64,000 nt of DNA from NCBI RefSeq assembly GCF_000278725.1, contig NZ_ALCA01000125.1, forward strand, positions 4,673-68,672. Reading direction: 5' to 3'. The translations under genes were made by a program, and so were the position numbers. Under the pieces are notes generated by a model. It was given only the letters and a program-made list of their open reading frames with translations, had not been told where the DNA came from and searched no databases. Shown here in pieces: positions 51,565 through 61,882 of the stretch. The stretch is from Actinomyces sp. ICM47 (lineage in GTDB: Bacteria > Actinomycetota > Actinomycetes > Actinomycetales > Actinomycetaceae). Numbering within the stretch: the stretch's first letter is position 1; the number at the start of each line of letters is the position of its first letter.

Positions 51565-53009
51565 CAGCCGACGGATCCTTCCATCTGCAGTTCAATGAGG
51601 CGGTTGAGCTCGAGGGCGTACTCCATGGGCAGCTCCTTGGCGATCGGCTCAACGAAGCCACGCACGATCGTCGCCATGGCCTCGTTCTCGTCGAGGCCTC
51701 GGCTCATGAGGTAGAAGAGCTGATCGGCGCTCACCTTGGTGACGGTGGCTTCGTGCCCCATCTCAACGTCATCGGTGCGCACATCCACGTAGGGGTATGT
51801 GTCGGTACGCGAAATCTTGTCCACCAGCAGGGCATCGCACAGCACGTTCGACTTAGAGTGACGGGCACGCGCATTGACCTGGACGAGGCCACGGTAGGAC
51901 GTGCGGCCACCGCCGCGCGAGACGGACTTCGACACGATGGAGGACGAGGTATGGGGTGCCATGTGCACCATCTTGGCTCCGGTGTCCTGCTGCTGGCCGG
52001 GGCCAGCGAAGCCGATGGACAGGGTCTCGCCGCGGGCGTGCTCGCCCATGAGGAAGCAGGCGGGGTACTTCATGGTGATCGCGGCCCCCATGTTGCCGTC
52101 GACCCATTCCATGGTGCCGCCTTCTTCGACGATAGCGCGCTGGGTGACCAGGTTGAGGACGTTCGTCGACCAGTTCTGGATTGTCGTGTAGCGAACGCGT
52201 GCGTCCTTCTTCACGAAGATTTCAATGACGCCGGAGTGCAGAGAGTTCTCGTCGTAAATCGGGGCGGTGCAGCCTTCGACGTAGTGGACGTAGGATCCCT
52301 CGTCGGCAATGATGAGCGTGCGCTCGAACTGGCCCATCGCAGACGTGTTGATACGGAAGTAGGCCTGAAGCGGGATGGTCACGTGCACTCCCTTGGGGAC
52401 GTACACGAAGGAACCACCCGACCATGCAGCCGTGTTCAGCGCGGAGAACTTGTTGTCGCCCGCGGGCACGCACTTGCCGAAGTATTCCTCGAAGATCTCG
52501 GGATACTCACGCAGACCGGTGTCGGTATCCGTGAAAATGACGCCCTGGCGCTCGAGGTCTTCCTGGATCTGCTGGTAGACGACCTCGGACTCGTACTGGG
52601 CAGCGACGCCGGAGACCAGGCGGGCCTTCTCAGCTTCGGGGATACCCAGGCGGTCGTAGGTGTCACGGATTTCTTCGGGCAGGTCCTCCCAGTCATTGAC
52701 CTGTCGATCCGTGGGACGCACGTAGTACTTGAAAGCGTCGAAATCAACGTGGGAGAGGTCCGGACCCCACGCCGGCATCGGCTTGCGCTCGAACAGCTCC
52801 AGCGCCTTCAGGCGACGCTCCCGCATCCACTGCGGCTCGCCCTTGACATCCGAAATAAAACGGACAATTTCTTCATTAATGCCGGTGGGGACATCCTTGG
52901 AGTAGTCGTCGGAATCGTGCCAACCGTATTCGTAACCGCCAATCGACTCGATGATCTCGTCATCGGTCATACGACGGTCTTCAGCGCCCACGGCGGGTGC
53001 CTGCGTCAT
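51564..53009 (-). CDS. sufB: Fe-S assembly scaffold protein SufB
   Basis: A 481-residue scaffold protein of the SufBCD complex. It starts MTQAPAVGAEDRR and shows SufB signatures: YVRPTDRQVNDWEDLPEE, EYFGKCVPAGDNKFSALNTA, FVYVPKGVHVTIPLQAYFRI, SYVHYVEGCTAPIY with the cluster-assembly Cys, and the C-terminal GRTSYRGLVQVNARARHSKS and LFYLMSRGLDENEAMATIVRGF. No intein interrupts it, unlike some mycobacterial SufB. It follows sufR by 32 bases and is the first structural gene of the operon. Confidence 0.97.
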   Translation of the reverse strand: MTQAPAVGAEDRRMTDDEIIESIGGYEYGWHDSDDYSKDVPTGINEEIVRFISDVKGEPQWMRERRLKALELFERKPMPAWGPDLSHVDFDAFKYYVRPTDRQVNDWEDLPEEIRDTYDRLGIPEAEKARLVSGVAAQYESEVVYQQIQEDLERQGVIFTDTDTGLREYPEIFEEYFGKCVPAGDNKFSALNTAAWSGGSFVYVPKGVHVTIPLQAYFRINTSAMGQFERTLIIADEGSYVHYVEGCTAPIYDENSLHSGVIEIFVKKDARVRYTTIQNWSTNVLNLVTQRAIVEEGGTMEWVDGNMGAAITMKYPACFLMGEHARGETLSIGFAGPGQQQDTGAKMVHMAPHTSSSIVSKSVSRGGGRTSYRGLVQVNARARHSKSNVLCDALLVDKISRTDTYPYVDVRTDDVEMGHEATVTKVSADQLFYLMSRGLDENEAMATIVRGFVEPIAKELPMEYALELNRLIELQMEGSVG

Positions 53010-53041
53010 AGTTGTGTCAACCTCTCGTTCTTACCTGTGTG

Positions 53042-53737
53042 CTACTTGCGTCGCACATTCCTCGCACCCGGGCGGATGATGGGCATGCCCACCGGGATGT
53101 GGGTGGTGCACACGTGTCCCCCGCCCGCAAGCGTGGAAAGTCTCTGGACGTGCACGTCGAGCAGCTTGCCAAAGGCAATCGTCTCGGCGTCGCACAGCTG
53201 GGGGAAGTCCCCCGCTACGTTCTGGATTGGGCAGTGACCCTGGCACAGTTGAACGGCCAGCGTGCCACCTCCAATGTCTCGGACTGTCGCGGCGTACCCG
53301 TCCTGCGTAAGCGCGTCGGCAAGCGCCTGAGCACGGACTCGAGGGTCCGATCCCGCGTCACGCACAATGGGCGCGTAACGGCGCTCGATCTCGCGCGAGC
53401 GCGCAGCTGCGAAAGACTCGACGGCTTCCTCACCCCCGACTTGCCCCAGGTATCCCAGTGCCTTGGAAGCCAAGTCGGAGTATCCGTCGGCGAGGTGGAT
53501 GTGTGCCCGCTCGGTGGCGACGTAGTGACGCGCGGGGCGCCCGCGCCCCCGCTTGGAGGGCGCACCGGGTTCGTGCTCAGCGATCTCCTTGGACTCCAGC
53601 AGCAGCGTGATGTGGCGGCGCACGGCCGCCGTCGTCAGGCCGAGGACCTTGGCAATCGCCGAGGCCGTCACCGGCCCCTTTTCGACGATGAGATCGAGCA
53701 CCTGCTGACGAGTTGTGGCGTCTACTTCTTCGGCCAC
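53042..53737 (-). CDS. sufR: SufR-type Fe-S transcriptional regulator
   Basis: A 231-residue repressor that senses iron-sulfur status and controls the suf operon. The N-terminal winged helix spans residues about 7-60 (VTASAIAKVLGLTTAAVRRH as recognition region), followed by a wing KRGRGRPARHYVAT. The C-terminal sensor domain has cysteines in QLCQGHCPIQN, PQLCDAE and HVCTTHIP, the cluster-ligand pattern of SufR. It is the first gene of the operon, 32 bases before sufB, so it is probably autoregulated. A GTGTTACAC palindrome lies upstream at 53844-53852. Confidence 0.92.
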   Translation of the reverse strand: MAEEVDATTRQQVLDLIVEKGPVTASAIAKVLGLTTAAVRRHITLLLESKEIAEHEPGAPSKRGRGRPARHYVATERAHIHLADGYSDLASKALGYLGQVGGEEAVESFAAARSREIERRYAPIVRDAGSDPRVRAQALADALTQDGYAATVRDIGGGTLAVQLCQGHCPIQNVAGDFPQLCDAETIAFGKLLDVHVQRLSTLAGGGHVCTTHIPVGMPIIRPGARNVRRK

Positions 53738-53843
53738 CTGTCCTCCGCTCCGACACGCAAGTCGCGCGCCCCAATCCGTGCTTTTCTCTGGGAAGAAGTC
53801 TACGCTAATTTGGATAAAGAGGCGTTGCGAAAAGCGTGTCAGA

Positions 53844-53852
53844 GTGTTACAC
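53844..53852. promoter_or_regulatory. Possible SufR operator upstream of the suf operon
   Basis: The sequence gtgttacac is a small palindrome (GTGT-T-ACAC) about 107 bases upstream of the sufR start, in the 155-base gap before the NUDIX gene stop. It is short and may be chance. Mycobacterial SufR binds ACACT/TGTGA-type half-sites, which have some likeness. Confidence 0.25.
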
Positions 53853-53892
53853 GACCCACATGTCGAGGGACTTATGGCCTATTACCTGACAA

Positions 53893-56261
<2,369 letters not shown>

Positions 56262-56286
56262 TCAGCTTAACACTGCACGAACGACT

Positions 56287-56322
56287 CGTCCCCCGCTGAC
56301 CTGGGCAGATCAGCGGGGGACG
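56287..56322. terminator. Hairpin between mctB-like gene and pyrG
   Basis: Arms cgtcccccgctga and tcagcgggggacg (thirteen perfect pairs) with a ten-base loop, in the gap between the mctB-like stop (56350) and the pyrG start on the same strand. It would end transcripts from the mctB/steA/recN block. Confidence 0.78.
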
Positions 56323-56349
56323 ACGAAGCAAATCGCGTCGTGACGCGCT

Positions 56350-57231
56350 TTACTTGTTGCTCGGGATGACAGACTGTGCGCCGGAACCCACGCCGTAGGC
56401 GCGCGCTCCAGTCGCCTTGGTCGACAGGGCGAGCGCGGTATCGACCGTCGCGAGGGTGGTACCCACCGAATCGACGGTCGTCACGGCGGTGCCGGCGCTG
56501 CGGATGCGGGAGATCATCGCGTCGCGCGAGGAAGCATCACCCACGACCACGCCGGAGGTGGAGCCGACGGCCTGCGCCATGCCCACCCAGGCGTCAGGAC
56601 TCGTAGGAGCGGACGAGGCCGTGGCCGCGTTCTGTGCACGCGCACCGATAGCAACAAGAGTCGTGGCCTTGCCGGTGGGATCCTCGTCGATCATCATGAG
56701 CGGGGTCGACTTGTCGGTGAGGATCTGGCGCAGCAGGTCGGTCTCGGAGCCGCTCGAGGTCAGGACCTGGACGATGGAGTAGCCCACGACGCCATCGGCG
56801 CTGGCGGTCTTAGCGGCGGCAGACTCAAGATGAGAGGCCAGCGACGTCGACAGCGTGGCACGGTACTGGCTCATGGAGGTGGACTGCCAGTTGTCGGTCA
56901 GCGTCACGCGACCGACGACGGACGCACCCGCGTCGGTCAACGTGGAGCGTACAGCGGCCACGTCATCGTCGGAGGCACCGGGTAGCACAACGAGCGCGAC
57001 CTGGGTGCCGGTCAGTGAGCCGGTCAGGGACGAGGACGCGAGGGCCTTGAGGCCCGCGGCTTCAGCTTCGGCCTGTGCGCTTAGCTGCGGGTCGGAGGCG
57101 GCCGCAGACGACGAGCGGTTCATGCCCGTATTGATCGTGCGCTGCAGGGGCCCGGCCCCCAGGACGACGCCAACGGCCAGCGCCATGAAGATCCCGATGA
57201 TCGAGACAACGTGGTAACGGAAGTTAATCAT
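56350..57231 (-). CDS. mctB: MctB-like copper transporter family protein
   Basis: A 293-residue protein. It begins MINFRYHVVSIIGIFMALAVGVVLGAGPL in pieces: a single hydrophobic segment near residues 8-30 anchors it in the membrane, and the rest is extracytoplasmic with a coiled-coil and Ala/Ser-rich stretch. In M. tuberculosis the equivalent protein (Rv1698) was linked to copper balance at the cell envelope, but a coupling to cell division with SteA has been suggested by its constant position. No metal-binding cysteines are seen. The start overlaps the steA stop by four bases. Confidence 0.88.
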   Translation of the reverse strand: MINFRYHVVSIIGIFMALAVGVVLGAGPLQRTINTGMNRSSSAAASDPQLSAQAEAEAAGLKALASSSLTGSLTGTQVALVVLPGASDDDVAAVRSTLTDAGASVVGRVTLTDNWQSTSMSQYRATLSTSLASHLESAAAKTASADGVVGYSIVQVLTSSGSETDLLRQILTDKSTPLMMIDEDPTGKATTLVAIGARAQNAATASSAPTSPDAWVGMAQAVGSTSGVVVGDASSRDAMISRIRSAGTAVTTVDSVGTTLATVDTALALSTKATGARAYGVGSGAQSVIPSNK

Positions 57232-58373
57232 TGGGTTCCTCCAGCAAGATGCGGCAGCGACGTAAAGAGCGACGTGATCGGGTACAGCAGATCGTTACCC
57301 CACGGGGTGGACCACAGGGCGACGCCCATGAGAATGACTGCGACGACCGCAAGCATCACGAGCGTCCATCCGCGCGGGCGGGGACGGAATGTGGCAGCGA
57401 CGGCGTGGGCTCCGATCAGGCGCGAGCCGCACGCAAGGCGTGAGAAGAAGGCCGGGGCGACGAGGGAACGCCCTGCGTCGACCAGCTCGGCCTCTCCGTA
57501 GGAGACGCCGGCAGTCACGACAGCACTGGCATCCGAATGGGCTGCGACGACCATTGCGGCATCAAGTGACGTTCCGGACATCGCGACAGAGTCGTAGACG
57601 ATGCCCATACGATCTAGGCGCTCGGAGCCGGGAGCCAGGCCGTCACCGCCGACGCGCACGATGAAGGAGCTGGCCTTGCGGATCGCTTTCTCGCTCATGA
57701 GTTCGGCGTCCCCGATCACAGCATCGAGCGTCAGGTGCGCTTTGAGGGCGACGTCCGCTCCCCCGTCCACCGCCACGACGTAGGGGGCCGCTTCGGCGCG
57801 CCACCGCGCGAGCGCGCGCAGCTCGCCAGCAGCGTCGGATGCATCAGTCACCAGCAGGACGGGACGGTTGCCGAGCTCGTGCAGCTGAGGAACACCCTCA
57901 CCACGTAGGACAGTTGCTCCATCCTTCGCCAGATAGTCCTCGATCGCGCCCTCAAAACCTGCGAAGAGAGCTGCGGAGTCAGCGACCTCGATCTCGAGGT
58001 CCTCGTCCTCGACCCGCTTACCAGTGGCGATAACGGTGCTTTCGAGCAGCACTTTGCCGCCCGTAACCGTCACTTCCTGTCCTTCGCGCAAGGACATAAT
58101 GTCCTGTCCCAGGTCATCCACGAGGAGGATGCCGGCATCAAGAATGAGCCGTGGACCCAACGCGGCCGTGCGCCCCGTCAGCGAGGGCTGCGCGTTGAGG
58201 ACCGCAACGGGGCCGGCAGCCACGAGCGCAGCGGCGCTATCCTTGTCGAGGTCGGCAACGTTAATGACGGCGATATCGCCCGTCTCAAGGCGCGTCGCCA
58301 GGTGCTTGGGCCGGTCGTCAATGCGAACCCGCCCGCTCCGGGCACTTGCTGTTGTTGAACGTGTGTCACTCAT
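57228..58373 (-). CDS. steA: SteA-like putative cytokinetic ring protein
   Basis: A 381-residue protein of the conserved actinobacterial SteA family (M. tuberculosis Rv1697; in Corynebacterium SteA works with the membrane partner SteB in cell separation). The N-terminal region (GRVRIDDRPKHLATRLETGDIAVINVADLDKDSAAALV) and a thiamin-pyrophosphokinase-like middle part (VDGGADVALKAHLTLDAVIGDAELMS) are recognisable. A C-terminal hydrophobic segment (WTLVMLAVVAVILMGVALW) near residue 345 anchors it. It overlaps mctB and recN by four bases each. Confidence 0.9.
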   Translation of the reverse strand: MSDTRSTTASARSGRVRIDDRPKHLATRLETGDIAVINVADLDKDSAAALVAAGPVAVLNAQPSLTGRTAALGPRLILDAGILLVDDLGQDIMSLREGQEVTVTGGKVLLESTVIATGKRVEDEDLEIEVADSAALFAGFEGAIEDYLAKDGATVLRGEGVPQLHELGNRPVLLVTDASDAAGELRALARWRAEAAPYVVAVDGGADVALKAHLTLDAVIGDAELMSEKAIRKASSFIVRVGGDGLAPGSERLDRMGIVYDSVAMSGTSLDAAMVVAAHSDASAVVTAGVSYGEAELVDAGRSLVAPAFFSRLACGSRLIGAHAVAATFRPRPRGWTLVMLAVVAVILMGVALWSTPWGNDLLYPITSLFTSLPHLAGGTQ

Positions 58374-60046
58374 CCCTGCGATTGTGACACGGCGGAGGCC
58401 AGGACGCGCGATGCGTGGCGGCGCGCCGCCTGCGAGTGCGGATCCCCACCCATCATGCGGGTCAGCTCGGCCTCGCGCTCCGCGCCTGTCACCTCGCGGA
58501 CGCTGGTCGTGCCATCAGTTTTTTCGATGACCAGGTGTTGGTCGCCGAAGGCTGCGACCTGAGCCAGGTGGGTGACGACGATGACCTGGCGCGATGCGGC
58601 AAGACGCTTCAGACGCGCGCCAACCTCCCTTGCGGTCTGCCCGCCGATACCAGCGTCGATCTCGTCGAAGATAAACGTCGATGAGGCCTCAGTGCGCCCC
58701 AGCATCAGCTCCAGGGCGAGCATGACGCGCGAGAGTTCACCGCCGGATGCACCCTGGCCGAGCGGGCGCGCGGGCGCGTGCGGGTGCGGCTGGAGGCGGA
58801 AGACAACCGTCTCGCAGCCGTGCGAGGTCGGCTTGGTGGCCTCCAGGTCGATGTCAAGGGTCGCGTCGGGCATCGCGAGGGCGTGGAGCTCCTCGTTGAC
58901 GCCTGCGGCCAACTCGCGGGCCAGGCGCGTACGTGCCTTCGTCAGGCGCGCACCGACATCGAGGACGAGACTCTGAGCCGCGGCCAGCTCGCGCTCAACG
59001 ACCTCGGGGTCCGAGGCCGGGGCAGACAGCTCATCCACGCGCGCTCGAGCGTCATCCGCCCAGGTCAGCAAAGACTCAACGTCGGCCGCACGCCCGCGCA
59101 GGACATCCTTGATGGCTGCGCGTCGCGCATGAATCTGCGCGAGGCGCTCCGGGTCCGCGTCCAAGCGGGACAGGTAGACCGCGATGTCGTCTGCCAGTGC
59201 ATCCAATTCGAGTGCCTGACTGCGCGCCCGCCCGGCGAACTCTGCCACGGCCTCGTCGAAGCGAGAGGCGTCATCCAGCTGAGCGTAGGCACTGCGCGCG
59301 GACTCGACCGCCCCCGAAAAGTCGCCGCGATCATCGCCCTTCAGGAAGCCTTGTGCGACGCCCATGAGCGCGCGCAGATCCTCGACGTTGGTCAGGCGTG
59401 AGGCCTCGCGAACCAGCTCTTCCTCCTCACCTACCTGGGGATCCAAGGCCTCGATCTGAGCCAGGGCCGCGCGCAGATCCTCCAGTTCCTCCTCGCGTTC
59501 GCTCGCGTCCCCAAGCAGCGCATCGAGGCGGTGCTTCGCGTCCACAGCGGCGCGGAAAGCCTCGCGGTATTCCTTCACCAGGGCGGCGTGCGCAGGACCA
59601 CCAAACTGGTCGAGAGCACGGCGCTGGGCGGCTTCCCCCGTCAGGCGAACCTGATCGGCCTGACCGTGAATCGTCACCATCGAACCGACGATCTCAGAGA
59701 GCGCGGAGGCAGGAACGGGCCGCGAACCCAGGTGCGCGCGCGACCTGCCGGCCGCCCTCACGGAGCGTCCAACGATCAGCTCGCCTCCCTCGACGACGCC
59801 ACCGGCTTCCTCGACGCGGGCAGCCACCTCCTCAGTCACCGAAAAAATACCGTCGACTGAGAGACGATCCGCACCCGAGCGCACGAGCGCCGCGTCCGCG
59901 CGAGCCCCCAGCAGAAGCTGCAGGGAGGACAAGACCATCGTCTTACCCGCGCCCGTCTCGCCCGTCACGACGACCAGACCGCCTCCAATCTCGACATGCG
60001 CAGAAGCGATCACGCCGAGATTAGCGATATCGAGAGACTCAATCAC
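58370..60046 (-). CDS. recN: DNA repair ATPase RecN
   Basis: An SMC-like protein for double-strand break repair. The GTG at 60046 is chosen because GGAGGG lies nine bases upstream and the GTG overlaps the NAD kinase stop (GTGA); it gives 558 residues beginning VIESLDIANLGVIAS. Walker A is VTGETGAGKTMVLSSLQLL near residue 34. Coiled-coil arms fill residues about 150-370 (KHRLDALLGDASEREEELE). The C-terminal half has the signature GASGGELSRVMLALELML, Walker B FIFDEIDAGIGG and VTHLAQVA. No LexA box is seen within its operon. Confidence 0.95.
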   Translation of the reverse strand: MIESLDIANLGVIASAHVEIGGGLVVVTGETGAGKTMVLSSLQLLLGARADAALVRSGADRLSVDGIFSVTEEVAARVEEAGGVVEGGELIVGRSVRAAGRSRAHLGSRPVPASALSEIVGSMVTIHGQADQVRLTGEAAQRRALDQFGGPAHAALVKEYREAFRAAVDAKHRLDALLGDASEREEELEDLRAALAQIEALDPQVGEEEELVREASRLTNVEDLRALMGVAQGFLKGDDRGDFSGAVESARSAYAQLDDASRFDEAVAEFAGRARSQALELDALADDIAVYLSRLDADPERLAQIHARRAAIKDVLRGRAADVESLLTWADDARARVDELSAPASDPEVVERELAAAQSLVLDVGARLTKARTRLARELAAGVNEELHALAMPDATLDIDLEATKPTSHGCETVVFRLQPHPHAPARPLGQGASGGELSRVMLALELMLGRTEASSTFIFDEIDAGIGGQTAREVGARLKRLAASRQVIVVTHLAQVAAFGDQHLVIEKTDGTTSVREVTGAEREAELTRMMGGDPHSQAARRHASRVLASAVSQSQG

Positions 60047-60873
60047 CGTGGGCCATCCCTCCACCCGCGCACGGGAAGATTGAACTTGCGCACGAGGCGC
60101 GCCGAAAAGGGCGTGTCATCCACACGCACCAGCTGCACCGGCGAAGAACCCACGCGCGCGCGGACCACTGCCCCGGCCGGAACAGTCATCCGACGCAAGC
60201 CGTCGCACCACATTTCGGGAGCCGTCCACATGTCATCGAGCACAACGATCTCCACGCAGGCCGAGGGCCCCACCACGAGCGGGCGGGTGAACAGGCCATG
60301 CGCGGCCAGCGGGGCGACGACAATTGCCTCCGTGTCGGGCCACACGACGGGGCCACCCGCCGAAAACGAATAAGCTGTCGAACCCGTCGGAGTTGACAGG
60401 ATCATGCCGTCGGCACCGTAGGTCGACACCTCCTGACCATCGACGACCAGCGCAAAATGCACCGGATGAGCGACGTCCGTGTGCATGATGACAGCCTCGT
60501 TGAGAGCCCAGTCCGAGGCCCTCGAACCGTCCGAGCGCTCCATCGTAACGTCCAACGTCATGCGTCGTTCGACGGTGAAGTCCCCCTCGGCAATCTTGCG
60601 CGCGAGGTCGCCCGTGCCCGTCGAACCGAGCTCCGTCAAGAACCCCATGTGCCCGGCATTGACACCGAGGAGTGGCACGCCCAGAGCACGTGCACTCGAG
60701 GCGGCCACGAGGAACGTGCCATCACCACCGATCGACAGCACCAAATCGATGCCACCCGAGGACGCATCCTCGACGACCTCAATCCCCCGCTCCGCCAGCG
60801 CATGCGTGAGCGTCACCGCGCTGGTCACAGCATTCGTTCGGTTGCGATGACGCACCATCAGTACTCGAGTCAC
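60043..60873 (-). CDS. nadK: NAD kinase
   Basis: Phosphorylates NAD to NADP. The GTG at 60873 (VTRVLMVRHRN) has GGAGGAG upstream and overlaps the tlyA stop (GTGA), giving 276 residues. Motifs are LVLSIGGDGTFLVAA (GGDG), GVNAGHMGFLTEL, the NAD-binding LNEAVIMHTD and the TGSTAYSFSAGGPVV loop. The length is typical of the bacterial enzyme. It forms the operon tlyA-nadK-recN-steA-mctB as in M. tuberculosis (Rv1694-Rv1698). Confidence 0.95.
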   Translation of the reverse strand: MTRVLMVRHRNRTNAVTSAVTLTHALAERGIEVVEDASSGGIDLVLSIGGDGTFLVAASSARALGVPLLGVNAGHMGFLTELGSTGTGDLARKIAEGDFTVERRMTLDVTMERSDGSRASDWALNEAVIMHTDVAHPVHFALVVDGQEVSTYGADGMILSTPTGSTAYSFSAGGPVVWPDTEAIVVAPLAAHGLFTRPLVVGPSACVEIVVLDDMWTAPEMWCDGLRRMTVPAGAVVRARVGSSPVQLVRVDDTPFSARLVRKFNLPVRGWRDGPR

Positions 60874-61697
60874 AACGCTCCTCCTGCAGGTCCCTCGGCG
60901 ACGGCCCGACGGATGTGCTCCGTCAGCTCCTGCGGGTTGATCGGCTCCGGGTAGTCGCGGCGCATGTACAGAAAATACTCGACGTTGCCGGAGGGGCCGG
61001 GCAACGGGGACGGTGCGATGGCGGCGATGTCCAGCCCCAGGCCAATGGCACAACGCGCCACGTTTTCAACAGTTTCGACGTGGTGTTCAGGGTTGCGCAC
61101 CACTCCCCCGTGGCCCAGGCGCTCCTTGCCGATCTCGAACTGTGGCTTGACCATCAGCAAAAAGTCAGCGTCGGGTGCCGCCGCCGCAACCAGCGCAGGT
61201 AGAACGAGAGTCAGCGAAATGAAGGACATGTCGCCCACGACGATGTCCGGTGCCGGAGCAACCGAGGCGGGATCCAGCGTGCGCACGTTCGTGCGGTCGT
61301 GGACCTCAACGCGAGGATCGGACTGCAGCTTCCACGCAAGCTGGCCGTAGCCAACGTCAACGGCAACGACCGAAGCAGCTCCGCGCCGCAGCAGAACGTC
61401 AGTAAAACCTCCCGTCGATGCGCCAGCGTCGAGCGCGCGCCGCCCCTCGATCAGAGGAGCCTTCTCACCGAGCGTGTCCAGCGCACCTGCGAGCTTGTGC
61501 GCCCCACGCGACACGTACTCGGGATCGTCCGACTCCTCGACGATGATCGCCTGCGCCGGATCCATCTGTCGGGCGGGTTTCAGGACAACCTGGCCGTCAA
61601 GCTTGACCCGACCATCCTCAATCATCTGCGCTGCTGCCGAGCGCGACTTCGCCAGGCCTCGGCGCACCAACTCCGAATCGATCCGTCGCAACTTCAC
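60870..61697 (-). CDS. tlyA: TlyA-family rRNA 2'-O-methyltransferase
   Basis: A 275-residue methyltransferase that in Mycobacterium 2'-O-methylates C1409 of 16S and C1920 of 23S rRNA, making ribosomes sensitive to capreomycin. The N-terminal S4 RNA-binding domain is residues 1-60 (RIDSELVRRGLAKSRSAAAQ, MIEDGRVKLDG). The RrmJ-like domain has the SAM motif ALDAGASTGGFTDVLLRRGA near residue 95, GDMSFISLTLVLP and LLMVKPQFE. The catalytic K-D-K-E set is consistent. It overlaps both neighbours by four bases. Confidence 0.95.
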   Translation of the reverse strand: MKLRRIDSELVRRGLAKSRSAAAQMIEDGRVKLDGQVVLKPARQMDPAQAIIVEESDDPEYVSRGAHKLAGALDTLGEKAPLIEGRRALDAGASTGGFTDVLLRRGAASVVAVDVGYGQLAWKLQSDPRVEVHDRTNVRTLDPASVAPAPDIVVGDMSFISLTLVLPALVAAAAPDADFLLMVKPQFEIGKERLGHGGVVRNPEHHVETVENVARCAIGLGLDIAAIAPSPLPGPSGNVEYFLYMRRDYPEPINPQELTEHIRRAVAEGPAGGAL

Positions 61698-61882
61698 GCG
61701 TCGTTCCTCCCCTGCTCACGTGCTCCGACGCGCGCCGCGGAACCTTGCATCTCCGCGGGCACGTCGGCCGACAGCGCCCGCCGAAGGTCGGCCTCAATGA
61801 CCTGAAGCGTCGAGATTTGCATCTGCACGCCAAGCTCATCGAAGCCGACCAGACGGGCAGCCGTCTGTTCACTCAGGGCCAT
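61694..61882 (-). CDS. Small conserved protein between the HAD and TlyA genes
   Basis: A 62-residue protein (MALSEQTAARLVGFDELGVQ), overlapping tlyA by four bases and starting on the last base of the HAD stop. It is mostly helical (MQISTLQVIEADLRRALSADV) with a charged tail. The matching gene in M. tuberculosis is the short Rv1693 in the same position, so it is kept by synteny. No function is known. Confidence 0.78.
   Translation of the reverse strand: MALSEQTAARLVGFDELGVQMQISTLQVIEADLRRALSADVPAEMQGSAARVGAREQGRNDA

Noticed and set aside
51753-53237. A 494-codon plus-strand frame opposite sufB and sufR
   Set aside because: Antisense to conserved Suf genes, with no recognisable domain.
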